Positions 17,168 through 25,567 of a stretch of 64,000 nucleotides of DNA are shown one piece after another. Source of the stretch: Verrucomicrobiaceae bacterium (GTDB lineage Bacteria > Verrucomicrobiota > Verrucomicrobiia > Verrucomicrobiales > Verrucomicrobiaceae); NCBI GenBank assembly GCA_947458455.1, contig CANGYJ010000015.1, positions 1 to 64,000 on the forward strand, written 5' to 3'. Under the pieces are notes generated by a model. The model was given only the letters and a program-made list of their open reading frames with translations. It searched no databases and was not told where the DNA came from. How positions within the stretch are numbered: the stretch's first letter is position 1; each line of letters begins with the position of its first letter. A program made the translations under genes and the position numbers.

Positions 17168-17596
17168 ATGAAAAGAGCCGTTCTCGACACGAATGTGATG
17201 CTGGCCTCGCAAAAAACAGCCAGCGCACAAAGTCCGAACGCTGAAATCGTGCGACGTTGGAAGGTGGGTGAGTTCACACTCATAGTCACCGACGATCTGC
17301 TTCAGGAATACGCGGAGAAGCTCATCGAAAAGGGAATTCCTCTCGCGAGCAGGCGGGCGCTGTTGCGGGATTTGATGCTTCTTGGGGATCAGATTCCCAT
17401 CACGTTCTTCCATCTTCGCCACTATCCGGTCGATCCCGAGGACACGCCGTTCCTGCTCGCCGCGCTCAACGGGAATGCCACGCACCTCGTCACCTACGAT
17501 CAGCATCTGGAGGATGTGGGCGTCTTCTACCCCGAATTCATCACCTGCAAACCTTTGGTCTTTCTGCAAGACCTGCGTCTAGCCGTTCACCCCTGA
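17168..17596 (+). CDS. PIN-domain ribonuclease toxin (PIN_3 type)
   Basis: A 142-aa PIN-domain protein of the putative toxin-component type. It opens with RAVLDTNVMLAS, with the first metal-binding Asp at 7. It continues with IVTDDLLQEY, DPEDTPFLLAA and THLVTYDQH, giving the acidic set of the RNase site. With the 88-aa gene just upstream it forms a second toxin-antitoxin unit within 5 kb. Unlike the DUF3368 pair there is no overlap. The unit lies between a DUF1549/DUF1553 gene and a DUF1501 gene that normally sit side by side. Confidence 0.87.
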   Translation: MKRAVLDTNVMLASQKTASAQSPNAEIVRRWKVGEFTLIVTDDLLQEYAEKLIEKGIPLASRRALLRDLMLLGDQIPITFFHLRHYPVDPEDTPFLLAALNGNATHLVTYDQHLEDVGVFYPEFITCKPLVFLQDLRLAVHP

Positions 17597-17704
17597 CTGC
17601 AGCTCGGGTGAGGCTTTTGCGCACTTTTCGTGTCAAAAAACGGCCAGCAATGGCCTATAGGTGAGGAAGAGAGCTTTCGTCCCCCGTTTAAACCCACCAC
17701 CATC

Positions 17705-19111
17705 ATGCGCTGCCATCGTTACGATCATCCCACGTCGCGTCGCGACTTCCTGCAAACCGCCGGCTGCGGCTTTGGTTCGGTCGCTTTGGCCGCTCTCATG
17801 GGCCAGGAGCAGGCCAGCGCCGCACCGCTGCGTGTCGCGCATCGCCCGGCGAAGGCGAAGAGCGTGATCTTCCTCTTCATGGAAGGCGGCCCGAGCCATC
17901 TCGACACCTTTGACTACAAGCCGCTGCTGAACAAACTCGCCGGCCAGTCGCTGCCCCCGAGCTTCAAGGCTCCGATCACGGCCATGGGCGAGGCAAAGTC
18001 CCCGATCCTCGAGAGCAAACGCACCTGGAAGCAGCACGGGCAAGGAGGCCTGTGGATCTCGGATTGGTTCAGCCATGTGGCGACACATGCCGATGAACTC
18101 GCGGTGATTCATTCCTGCGCCTCCAGCGGCATCAATCATGCCGGCGGCGTGTGCTCGATGAACACCGGCTCCGTCTTCGGTGGTCGCCCCTCGCTCGGTG
18201 CCTGGGCGCAGTATGGCCTCGGCACATCGAATCAAAACCTGCCCGGCTTTGTCGTCATCAAAGACAGCGAAGCCACCGTGGTGAACGGTGCCCGCAATTG
18301 GGGCAATGGCTTCATGCCCGCCGTGTATCAGGGCGTGGAGTTCAGCTCCGAAGGTACGCCGATCAAGTTCCTCGACAACCCCAAAGGCGTCGATCGCGGC
18401 CGTCAGCGTGAGAAGCTCGACCTGCTCGGTGCTTTGAACCGCGACTACAACGCCCCTCGTGCGAGCAACACCGAACTCGACGCCCGCATCAAAGGCTACG
18501 AACTCGCCTTCCAGATGCAGGCCGAGGCTCCCGATGCGGTCGATCTCAGCAAGGAAACCGAAGCCACCAAGAAGCTCTACGGCATGGACAACGAGGCGAC
18601 CGCCGTCTTTGGCCGCAACTGCCTTCTGGCGCGTCGCCTGGTCGAAAACGGCGTGCGCTTCATTCAGCTCTACAGCGGTGCAGGCAGCAAATGGGACGCT
18701 CACAAAGGCATCGAGGTGAATCACGGCAAATACTGCAACTCTGTCGATAAGCCGATCGCGGGCTTGCTCTCCGATTTGAAGGCCCGCGGCCTGCTCGACG
18801 AGACCCTCGTCATCTGGGGCGGTGAATTTGGCCGCACACCCATGTCCGAGCAAGGCGACGGGCGCGACCACAACCCCACCGGCTTCACCATGTGGATGGC
18901 TGGCGGCGGCGTCAAAGGCGGCCAAACCTACGGCGCGACCGACGACCTCGGCTTGTATGCCGTTGAGGATCGCCTGCATGTGCATTCCATCCACGCCACC
19001 ATCCTCTATTTGATGGGCATTGATCACACCAAGCTCACCTACAACCACAAAGGCCTCCCCGAACGCATCGACCAGAACGAAGGGCATCCGTTTGTGCGGT
19101 TGCTGGGGTGA
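17705..19111 (+). CDS. TAT-exported DUF1501 (sulfatase-like fold) protein
   Basis: A 468-aa DUF1501 protein. A twin-arginine signal at the N-terminus (SRRDFLQTAGCGFGSVALA) is followed by an Ala-rich cleavage region, so it is exported folded. FLFMEGGPSHLDTFD, the CSMNTGSVFGGRPSLG region and VIWGGEFGRTPMSEQGDGRDHN are the family's alkaline-phosphatase-superfamily-like metal-site motifs. In this phylum it works with the DUF1549/DUF1553 cytochrome protein, here the gene at 13675. ATG 17705 is chosen because it begins just before the TAT motif; a frame from 17630 adds 25 residues with no signal character. Confidence 0.93.
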   Translation: MRCHRYDHPTSRRDFLQTAGCGFGSVALAALMGQEQASAAPLRVAHRPAKAKSVIFLFMEGGPSHLDTFDYKPLLNKLAGQSLPPSFKAPITAMGEAKSPILESKRTWKQHGQGGLWISDWFSHVATHADELAVIHSCASSGINHAGGVCSMNTGSVFGGRPSLGAWAQYGLGTSNQNLPGFVVIKDSEATVVNGARNWGNGFMPAVYQGVEFSSEGTPIKFLDNPKGVDRGRQREKLDLLGALNRDYNAPRASNTELDARIKGYELAFQMQAEAPDAVDLSKETEATKKLYGMDNEATAVFGRNCLLARRLVENGVRFIQLYSGAGSKWDAHKGIEVNHGKYCNSVDKPIAGLLSDLKARGLLDETLVIWGGEFGRTPMSEQGDGRDHNPTGFTMWMAGGGVKGGQTYGATDDLGLYAVEDRLHVHSIHATILYLMGIDHTKLTYNHKGLPERIDQNEGHPFVRLLG

Positions 19112-19167
19112 TGAGGCGTTTGGGAATGGCGGTGGCGAACAGAGCCGGGCTAGTTATCAATCCGCCC

Positions 19168-21477
19168 ATGCGTCATCGTCCATTGCCTACCACCCCCACA
19201 CCTCGGTGCCTGCTGATAAGCATGCTCCTCGCAGTGCTGGCCATCGCAGTCAATGCGGCAACGGACCTGCCCGCGAAGGCGCTGCCGGTTGAAGAGGAGG
19301 ACAAACCCTCCAAGCCACCTCTTCGCACGCCTCTGACCACGTTTGGCGGCCTCAACTGGCTGAACAAACAGATCCAGCGTAACCTCAAAGGTGCGGCGCA
19401 AACGGGGTTTAACTTCCCAGTGACCGATGTTCCTGGGCTGGGTGCCCGAGTGAGCGGTCGTTATGAGCTGCAAAGGCTGGGCGCACACTTTCGGCGGTCC
19501 GATCAGATCACCTGGACGCTGAGCTACGGGGCAGGCTTCAATCCGGCGGGAGTGGCCTTGCAGGCCGCCGGTGTCAGCGTGCCGCTTTCGGTATCTGCCA
19601 GTGTCTCTCGCACGCAGTCGTGCCTCTTCATGCGGCAGTCACCGGACTACTGGGCGATGGCGCTGGATGGGGTTTACCTTCCCACTTCCATTCCACGATC
19701 GAGCGCGGACCTCGATACCCTGGATGTCGGCACCATGCTCAGCATCCCGGTACAAACCTCTTTCGGCCCCGGCATCGGCATGGAGAAGGTTTTGCCGCTG
19801 TTTGGCAAGGCACTGGGCGATCAGGCGATCATTGCCCGGGCGGGCGCTTCGGGCAGCGTGCAGGTGAGCGGTTCGTTTGACGTGCATCTGTATCGACGCA
19901 GCGAGCACGCCGTCGGGCTCATCATTCAATCCAGCTCGAGCGATGGTTACACCGCCGGGATCGATGTGCGGATCGGCACCGAATACCTCAACGAGATCAC
20001 CGAAGGGCAATACCGCATCGCCACCAAGCGAGTGGAGCGAAAGCTCCGTTTCGCGCCGCTCTCTGCCACGCTGGCCGCTGGCTCTCGAAACAGTGGCGCG
20101 ACGCTTTATCATGAGTTTGACCTCACACGAGAGGATCATCGTCAGGCCTTCGATCTCCTGTGGGGTCCGCTTTCAGGTGTCATTCCGATGATCACGACCG
20201 GAAACGATCTGCGCAATGCGCGAGACGCCGCGTGGCATCAGTTCAAAGGGGGCGCAGATGCCATGGGTGGGGTGCATAGCGAGCGGGTCGCGTCACTCAA
20301 GGGCACGCCGACGACGCTCGTGCGGGCGGTCACCCATGCGGGAAGCTCGTTCAGCCGCAGCGTCGGGGCCAATCTGCCGCTGGCGGCCAAGGTGGATGCG
20401 CACATTCAGCGTCGCTTGGTGAAGTACACCCTTCATGAAGGCAGCCAGAGCAGTCTCTTCGCGGCGCAGGCCGAATCACAGAGTGGGCACGGCACTCGCT
20501 GGCTGATGGGCTTCGCGGGCGAGGGCGAGGTGCTGGAGCGGTCCTTGGTGCGGAGTGTTTCCTCCGATCCGGCCAGCTCCACCGAGGATGGGATCACGGA
20601 GATCGGGCGTGAGCATCGCCTCTCCGTGAACAGCGTGGATTCGGACGACACCATGCGCATCATGGCGGAACTCGCCATCAAGCTCGGGCCGGTCATGTTT
20701 GACAGCGTCGCAGCGCAGATCCTGCATTCGTTGAGCACGGCGGTGAAAAGTGACGGCGTGGTGGCCCTCGAACTCACCGCAGGCCTCACGGAGAAAGGCA
20801 CCGCCGCACTCTTTGAAGTACTGGCCCGCCACCTTCACCTGGAGCCCAAAGAAGGCGAACTCATTCTCGCCGCCCTGCTGCGCAGCAAATTCGACCAGTA
20901 TCTGGCCGCCCTCGATGAGATCCGCCTCATGGATCCGGAGCAGACCGCCCTCGCGGATTTTCAGCGCCAGGGAAAAACGCTCCAGCAACGGCTTCTCGGC
21001 ACGGGGGATCGCGAGCAGGACTCGATCAAGATCCTCGCGGCGTTTCTGAACACCATGTATCGCACCTGGGCGGAGGCCTCGGAAGGCGAACGCGAGGAGA
21101 TGATGTGCGAGTTCGCCGCGCTTCTGCAGACCGATCCCGTGCTGAAGCAGGTGGGCATCGGCTACCTCGCCTTCATCGTGGCGGGCGAGCAGGGCACAAA
21201 GCCATCCGATCTCTACCGCCTCACGCTGCGAGACGGCACGCTCGATAAGGACAACCAAATCGATGAAGGGGCCTATGATGTGGCCCACCGCATTGACGAT
21301 GCCTCTCAGCTCTCGCAGCGCGGCCATCAGTCCGCTTTGGATCTCTTTCTCCGCTGGGCACCCCGCGCCCAACCCGTGCAGGAAGACACCAGCCCGACGT
21401 TCGAGGTTACACGCCCCAGCGGTTCGTCTCCGATGGGCGATCCGCTTCCCGAACGAATGGTTCCAGCGGGTCCTTGA
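19168..21477 (+). CDS. Hypothetical exported protein, 769 aa
   Basis: I do not recognise this family. From ATG 19168 a signal peptide is clear (CLLISMLLAVLAIAVNAA). Residues about 60-330 are rich in alternating polar and hydrophobic residues and look like beta structure (for example SFDVHLYRRSEHAVGLIIQS). The C-terminal half looks helical (ALFEVLARHLHLEPKEGE, then ILAAFLNTMYRTWAEASEG). The tail is Pro/Ser-rich (PVQEDTSPTFEVTRPSGSS). An outer-membrane or surface location is possible. A decayed copy of the same tail lies at 22609-22693, so a paralog once stood nearby. The alternative start at 19108 overlaps the DUF1501 stop. Confidence 0.72.
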   Translation: MRHRPLPTTPTPRCLLISMLLAVLAIAVNAATDLPAKALPVEEEDKPSKPPLRTPLTTFGGLNWLNKQIQRNLKGAAQTGFNFPVTDVPGLGARVSGRYELQRLGAHFRRSDQITWTLSYGAGFNPAGVALQAAGVSVPLSVSASVSRTQSCLFMRQSPDYWAMALDGVYLPTSIPRSSADLDTLDVGTMLSIPVQTSFGPGIGMEKVLPLFGKALGDQAIIARAGASGSVQVSGSFDVHLYRRSEHAVGLIIQSSSSDGYTAGIDVRIGTEYLNEITEGQYRIATKRVERKLRFAPLSATLAAGSRNSGATLYHEFDLTREDHRQAFDLLWGPLSGVIPMITTGNDLRNARDAAWHQFKGGADAMGGVHSERVASLKGTPTTLVRAVTHAGSSFSRSVGANLPLAAKVDAHIQRRLVKYTLHEGSQSSLFAAQAESQSGHGTRWLMGFAGEGEVLERSLVRSVSSDPASSTEDGITEIGREHRLSVNSVDSDDTMRIMAELAIKLGPVMFDSVAAQILHSLSTAVKSDGVVALELTAGLTEKGTAALFEVLARHLHLEPKEGELILAALLRSKFDQYLAALDEIRLMDPEQTALADFQRQGKTLQQRLLGTGDREQDSIKILAAFLNTMYRTWAEASEGEREEMMCEFAALLQTDPVLKQVGIGYLAFIVAGEQGTKPSDLYRLTLRDGTLDKDNQIDEGAYDVAHRIDDASQLSQRGHQSALDLFLRWAPRAQPVQEDTSPTFEVTRPSGSSPMGDPLPERMVPAGP

Positions 21478-21511
21478 CCTCTCGTTCCGCGCAGGTTTTG
21501 AGAGTTTTCGA

Positions 21512-22561
21512 CTAGTTAACCGCTGGCGCGATACTCGGCGGTGATGAGCGGTTGGTTAGCCGTTTCATGGGGCGCAAGAGATTGATGGAGGCCGTTGAGA
21601 CTGCCCTCACCTTGTAGTGAACAGGTTGGAATTTTAAAGACGCCAAGGGAATCCTCCAGGTAATCAACCAAGGCATCATCATCCATAATGCAGCGATGCA
21701 GAAAGCCACTGCGCTGATGAAGCCGTAACCGCTCATTTGAAACACAAATGGCAAGGCCACACCACGCGCCTGCAGCCAGGCATCCGTGCCTGGCATGAGC
21801 TGCTCCACCAGGGCAAAACCGGGCAGGCGCTGCCAGTTGGTGTAATAGAGGCTCACATAGCTGAATGTTTCCGCATCGTAGTCAGCAGGCAGTTGCTGCA
21901 TGACCTGTTGCCAGTCCTTCTGCACCTCGGCCGCTGAGCTGAGAGACCCGTCAGCATCCACAAAGGCATGCGAGAAGATGGTATCGAGCAGGACCCAGTC
22001 TTGCGCCTCCGGAAGCCAAACCTCGAGCACATGATGCGTCGCACGCTGGCCGGTTTTCGATGAAGTAAGGCCCACTTTTCGAACCTTGTAGCCTGAGCAT
22101 CGCAGCAACTTACCGAGGATGATCGTGTAACTGGCACACTTGCCACCAGGATCGTTCAAATGGTCGCGGGCGCCAATACGTGGAAGATAGTTTGGGCGGG
22201 TGAAGCGGCCAAAATTCAGATCACGCTCGTGCGCGAGTCTTGCTACGTAGGCCAATAGCAGCAGCACCTCCCGCTCTTCAGCGCTCAAGCGGTCAAACTG
22301 TGCCCTCAGAGGCTCACTCAGGCAGCTCACCAGCTTTCCGAATGCTTCGGCTGACTGTGTTTCTTCCCAGGCTGCACTCGATAGCCGTTGGAAAGCGGAA
22401 TCCTCCTGGTGCTGCAAATAGGCGCCGCCCAGGCCAAGCATCAACAATGCTCCCAGCAGATATTGTTTCGACATGTCAGCCAGCCTCCATAGGCGAGTGG
22501 CAGTGGTGATTAACAAAGCTTTGATCATACGACGGTTCATATTTTTCATGATTACCATCAT
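21512..22561 (-). CDS. Transglutaminase-like cysteine protease-fold membrane protein
   Basis: A 349-aa protein with an N-terminal membrane segment (YLLGALLMLGLGGAYL) and a transglutaminase-like core. The triad is Cys in GGKCASYTIILGKLL, His in ATHHVLEVWLP and Asp in WVLLDTIFSHAF. A second hydrophobic segment (ISAVAFCIAALWMMMPWLI) lies near the C-terminus, so the core probably faces the periplasm. An ideal AAAGGAGGTG seven bases before ATG 22561 fixes the start. It is on the strand opposite to its neighbours and lies between a gene and that gene's decayed tail copy, as if inserted. The substrate is unknown. Confidence 0.75.
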   Translation of the reverse strand: MMVIMKNMNRRMIKALLITTATRLWRLADMSKQYLLGALLMLGLGGAYLQHQEDSAFQRLSSAAWEETQSAEAFGKLVSCLSEPLRAQFDRLSAEEREVLLLLAYVARLAHERDLNFGRFTRPNYLPRIGARDHLNDPGGKCASYTIILGKLLRCSGYKVRKVGLTSSKTGQRATHHVLEVWLPEAQDWVLLDTIFSHAFVDADGSLSSAAEVQKDWQQVMQQLPADYDAETFSYVSLYYTNWQRLPGFALVEQLMPGTDAWLQARGVALPFVFQMSGYGFISAVAFCIAALWMMMPWLITWRIPLASLKFQPVHYKVRAVSTASINLLRPMKRLTNRSSPPSIAPAVN

Positions 22562-22608
22562 CTCAATTCACCTCCTTTGCCGCCTCTCGATTTGGAGTAA
22601 CCCTTTAT

Positions 22609-22693
22609 TCAACCCGTGAGGGAGGACACCAGCCCGGCCATCGAAACCACCCGCTCTTCGGGACCCATTCCCCGCATGCCACCCAGACTTTGA
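22609..22693 (+). pseudogene. Decayed tail copy of the 19168-21477 gene
   Basis: Bases from 22610 match the C-terminal coding end of the gene at 19168. CAACCCGTGAGGGAGGACAC here corresponds to CAACCCGTGCAGGAAGACAC near 21370, and the match continues through the next codons. Translation gives REDTSPAIETTRSSGP beside QEDTSPTFEVTRPSGS, ending in a stop at 22691-22693. Nothing of the rest of the paralog is visible upstream, where the minus-strand transglutaminase-like gene now lies. It is a relic of a duplication followed by deletion or insertion. Confidence 0.75.
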
Positions 22694-22823
22694 GGACCGT
22701 CGGCGGAGTCGCCGTTGCTCTGCGCCGGCATATCGCAGAGGCCATCCTACCCGCGGAACCCTTCAGCGGCGCTCCCCTCTAACCAGAGTTTTCGTCGACC
22801 AGGCCTATCAAACGTCGCTGGTT

Positions 22824-23150
22824 TTGGCGAAGGCGCTGCCTCAGCGGCCGGTCATTGAGGCATGCGATGACACATCATTGCGGCGTGCCGGGCTGAGTCG
22901 CCGGGAGGCGGAGGTGCTCCACTGGATGGCACAGGGAAAAAGGGACAAGGCGATCGCCATCATCTTGGGCATCAGCTACCGGACGGTCACTCACCATGTG
23001 AGCGCCATCCTGCAAAAGCTGTGTGTGGAAACCCGCACGGCTGCTGTGGCCGTGGCCATACCGCCGGACATGCAGGCCCTGCAGTCAGGACAGAAGGCCG
23101 ATAAAATAGGTAATCTTACCGATAGGAACCTCCACTTGCGCGGAACATAA
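22824..23150 (+). CDS. Orphan LuxR-type HTH protein, probably a truncated regulator
   Basis: The translated region contains a complete LuxR C-terminal HTH: LSRREAEVLHWMAQGKRDKA, then IILGISYRTVTHHVSAILQKL. No receiver or ligand domain precedes it. The only possible start is a TTG at 22824 without a ribosome site. The frame is open further upstream (VFVDQAYQTSLVLAKAL) but lacks a start codon. It therefore looks like the surviving end of a longer LuxR-family gene, or a short standalone regulator. It is next to the tail relic at 22609, in a stretch that shows rearrangement. Confidence 0.55.
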   Translation: MAKALPQRPVIEACDDTSLRRAGLSRREAEVLHWMAQGKRDKAIAIILGISYRTVTHHVSAILQKLCVETRTAAVAVAIPPDMQALQSGQKADKIGNLTDRNLHLRGT

Positions 23151-23224
23151 ACAGCGTTCAGATCCCGCCGCCCTGCCGGCTTTGAACTCCCTCGGCACCT
23201 TTCGTCCCCCCCAAGTCTGGTTTT

Positions 23225-25318
23225 ATGCGTCTCACTTTTCTTCATCTCCTCTTTTTCAGTCTTTTCTTGGGAGCTTCTGCCCATGCCTTAGACATCTTTA
23301 AAACTTGGCATCTGGAAGGTGGGCAGTTTACTGGCAATGCGAATGTGACAGCGCCCTTCGTCTCACTCTATGGAACGGTGGAAATCACCGCGAATGAACT
23401 TCGATTTGCCACCAACCAAGGCGCATTTACCCGAGGAGCAGCGCTCCCGGACATGGGGCCTGCCTACACGGGGCCATCTTTAGAGTATCTCTTCAATGAA
23501 ACCATTCCCTCTGAGGTGCCCGGTGCCCCTCCTTTGTTGATCCGTTCCACCCGAGTCCGGGTGGTCGTGCAGGATCCAAACACCCTAGTCCTGCTCTTTG
23601 GGCGAACCTCGTATCCTAACGGAGGAAACTTCATGGACTATGAGTGGATTGGCGGTGTCCTGACAACTGCACCGCTGCCTATCAGGACGACCCCATTAAC
23701 GAAAGCAGCTCCTTGGGCGGGCAGGTACAACGGCACGTTCTTTGACTTTTACGGGGACAACTTCGGGAACGGTATTTCAGCCACCATGGGTTCTTATGGT
23801 GGCACGTTTGTCCGCAAGCCCAATGGTGACTTTTTTGCGCACTTTCAAGGGGAGGAAGACATCGATACCTTTGGATTGACCAGCTCTTTTGAAATCCTCA
23901 GTACGATATGGTCAGACACCAACCTCAGGGTCAAATGGTCCAATCCGATTTGGGACGAGAATGGGGCCGTCGCCGGAAATCTCTTCGCTTACCTGCTCGA
24001 GGATCGGAATGAACAGCGGGCCATTTATCTGGGAGACGGACGGATTCTCATCATGGAATCTAACTCCACGCGGGTGGACGAAACGGTGCTCTATTTTTCA
24101 GGTGGGTCGAACTACATCCCGCCCCACATGGCTGATTCATTTCTCACCTGCATGCTACTCACCCAGGAGTCCATCGGACATGTGGATGTGATTCAAGGCA
24201 CGTCTGTTCAGGTGCTTCGTGATGGCCAAAAGATTCCCCTGGCACTCGGAGATCCTTTTTATGAGGGCGACACCGTGATCACAGGGGCGAGCAGCTTGGT
24301 GAAAATCGCCTTCATGGACGGGGCCTCCATGACCGTAAGCCCAAACTCTGAAATGAAAGTCGAAAGCTACCGGCCGGGAAAACCGCCCTTGATGACGCTC
24401 ATCCGGGGGATCATCCTCTCCTACATCACCGGCGGCTTCAAAAGTCCCAGGCTGATGACGGTAAACACCGTCATGGGGCCACGTGGCACCGAGTTCGACT
24501 GGAGCTACCTTGAGGAGAATGGTACTGCCGTGACCAGCGTCGAGGTGATCGATGGAATTGTGGACGTCACTGATCGAGCCACCGGACAAGTGCATGAGGT
24601 GCTGGCCGGGCAAAGCAGAACCGTCACGAGCGCTGTGCAGGCACCCAGCATCACTCTGCAAGTGCCAGGCTCGGGGATGGGCCATGTTTCGATCAATGGA
24701 AACGCGGTCCATTCGTTTCCCCATACCTTCACCGCGCCAATCGGAACTGAGTTAACGATCGAAGCCCATCCCGCGGCCGGTTTGGAATTCCATCGCTGGT
24801 GGGGAAATTCAGAAATCCTGACCACAGCCTTTACCACAGTTGTGAGCGGCAGCACCGTCATGAACTGCGAGTTTCGGCAGCCTGGTTACACAGCGGAAGA
24901 CGCATTTTTTGAAGAGGCCTTTGCGATGGGATTGACGGGGGCGGACGCCTCCCAGGATGCCAAGCCTTTTGAAGATGGTTCCCCCAATCTCATCAAATGG
25001 GCATTCAATATGAATTTGGACAAAGCCGACCATCGACGACTGCCGCTGGGTGGAACTTCAACGGCTGGCCTGCCCGTGTTCGGGAATATGGGCGGTCAAC
25101 CACGTCTCCAATTCCTTCGCCGCACCGATGGCTCCATCAGTTATCGTCCCATGGTTTCCGAGGATCTGGTGGAGTGGGCACCATATGCGGTCATTGAAGA
25201 CACCCAAACGCTCGGAGACGGATGGGAACTTGTTACAATACCCGCCAATCCTCCGCAGCCAGACGGCAAAGCCCGTTTCTTCCGCGTTTCAGTTAGCCTT
25301 GCCGTTGAAGCGCCCTGA
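23225..25318 (+). CDS. Exported FecR-domain protein
   Basis: A 697-aa secreted protein. A signal peptide covers residues 1-21. Residues about 30-295 are beta-rich and of unknown type. A FecR domain spans about 315-465 (GDPFYEGDTVITGASSLVKI, SPNSEMKVESY, MGPRGTEF). It is followed by a beta-repeat-like segment (about 475-555, LTIEAHPAAGLEFHRWWG) and a C-terminal domain with FLRRTDGSISYRPMVSEDL ending in ARFFRVSVSL. That last domain is common at the ends of verrucomicrobial surface proteins. FecR domains outside iron signalling often occur in envelope proteins. There is no sigma factor nearby, so a role in regulation is unlikely. Confidence 0.8.
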   Translation: MRLTFLHLLFFSLFLGASAHALDIFKTWHLEGGQFTGNANVTAPFVSLYGTVEITANELRFATNQGAFTRGAALPDMGPAYTGPSLEYLFNETIPSEVPGAPPLLIRSTRVRVVVQDPNTLVLLFGRTSYPNGGNFMDYEWIGGVLTTAPLPIRTTPLTKAAPWAGRYNGTFFDFYGDNFGNGISATMGSYGGTFVRKPNGDFFAHFQGEEDIDTFGLTSSFEILSTIWSDTNLRVKWSNPIWDENGAVAGNLFAYLLEDRNEQRAIYLGDGRILIMESNSTRVDETVLYFSGGSNYIPPHMADSFLTCMLLTQESIGHVDVIQGTSVQVLRDGQKIPLALGDPFYEGDTVITGASSLVKIAFMDGASMTVSPNSEMKVESYRPGKPPLMTLIRGIILSYITGGFKSPRLMTVNTVMGPRGTEFDWSYLEENGTAVTSVEVIDGIVDVTDRATGQVHEVLAGQSRTVTSAVQAPSITLQVPGSGMGHVSINGNAVHSFPHTFTAPIGTELTIEAHPAAGLEFHRWWGNSEILTTAFTTVVSGSTVMNCEFRQPGYTAEDAFFEEAFAMGLTGADASQDAKPFEDGSPNLIKWAFNMNLDKADHRRLPLGGTSTAGLPVFGNMGGQPRLQFLRRTDGSISYRPMVSEDLVEWAPYAVIEDTQTLGDGWELVTIPANPPQPDGKARFFRVSVSLAVEAP

Positions 25319-25567
25319 TGAAATTGTGTCTGAACCTCCGGTGTCGAGCGATTCAACCTGGTTCGATTTGGGGCGGCGTTCACGGCTGGCTAGCGCTTGC
25401 CAAGTAGAACTCATGCAGAATCTAGTGGCAAGGTGCACACAATCAAGTTGCTGTCACAGCGGCTTCAGCAAAGGCCACCTGTAGCGCTCCGTTCAAAATG
25501 GACTGCGCCTGCCTTGAGCCGCAGAAGAATGAAGGGAGCACGGCACTCTGCAGTTCAGGAAAGGCCC

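Noticed and set aside
25319-25567. Small gene between the FecR protein and purF
   Set aside because: Short open frames here lack a start with ribosome site and any signature; I see nothing else in the stretch.
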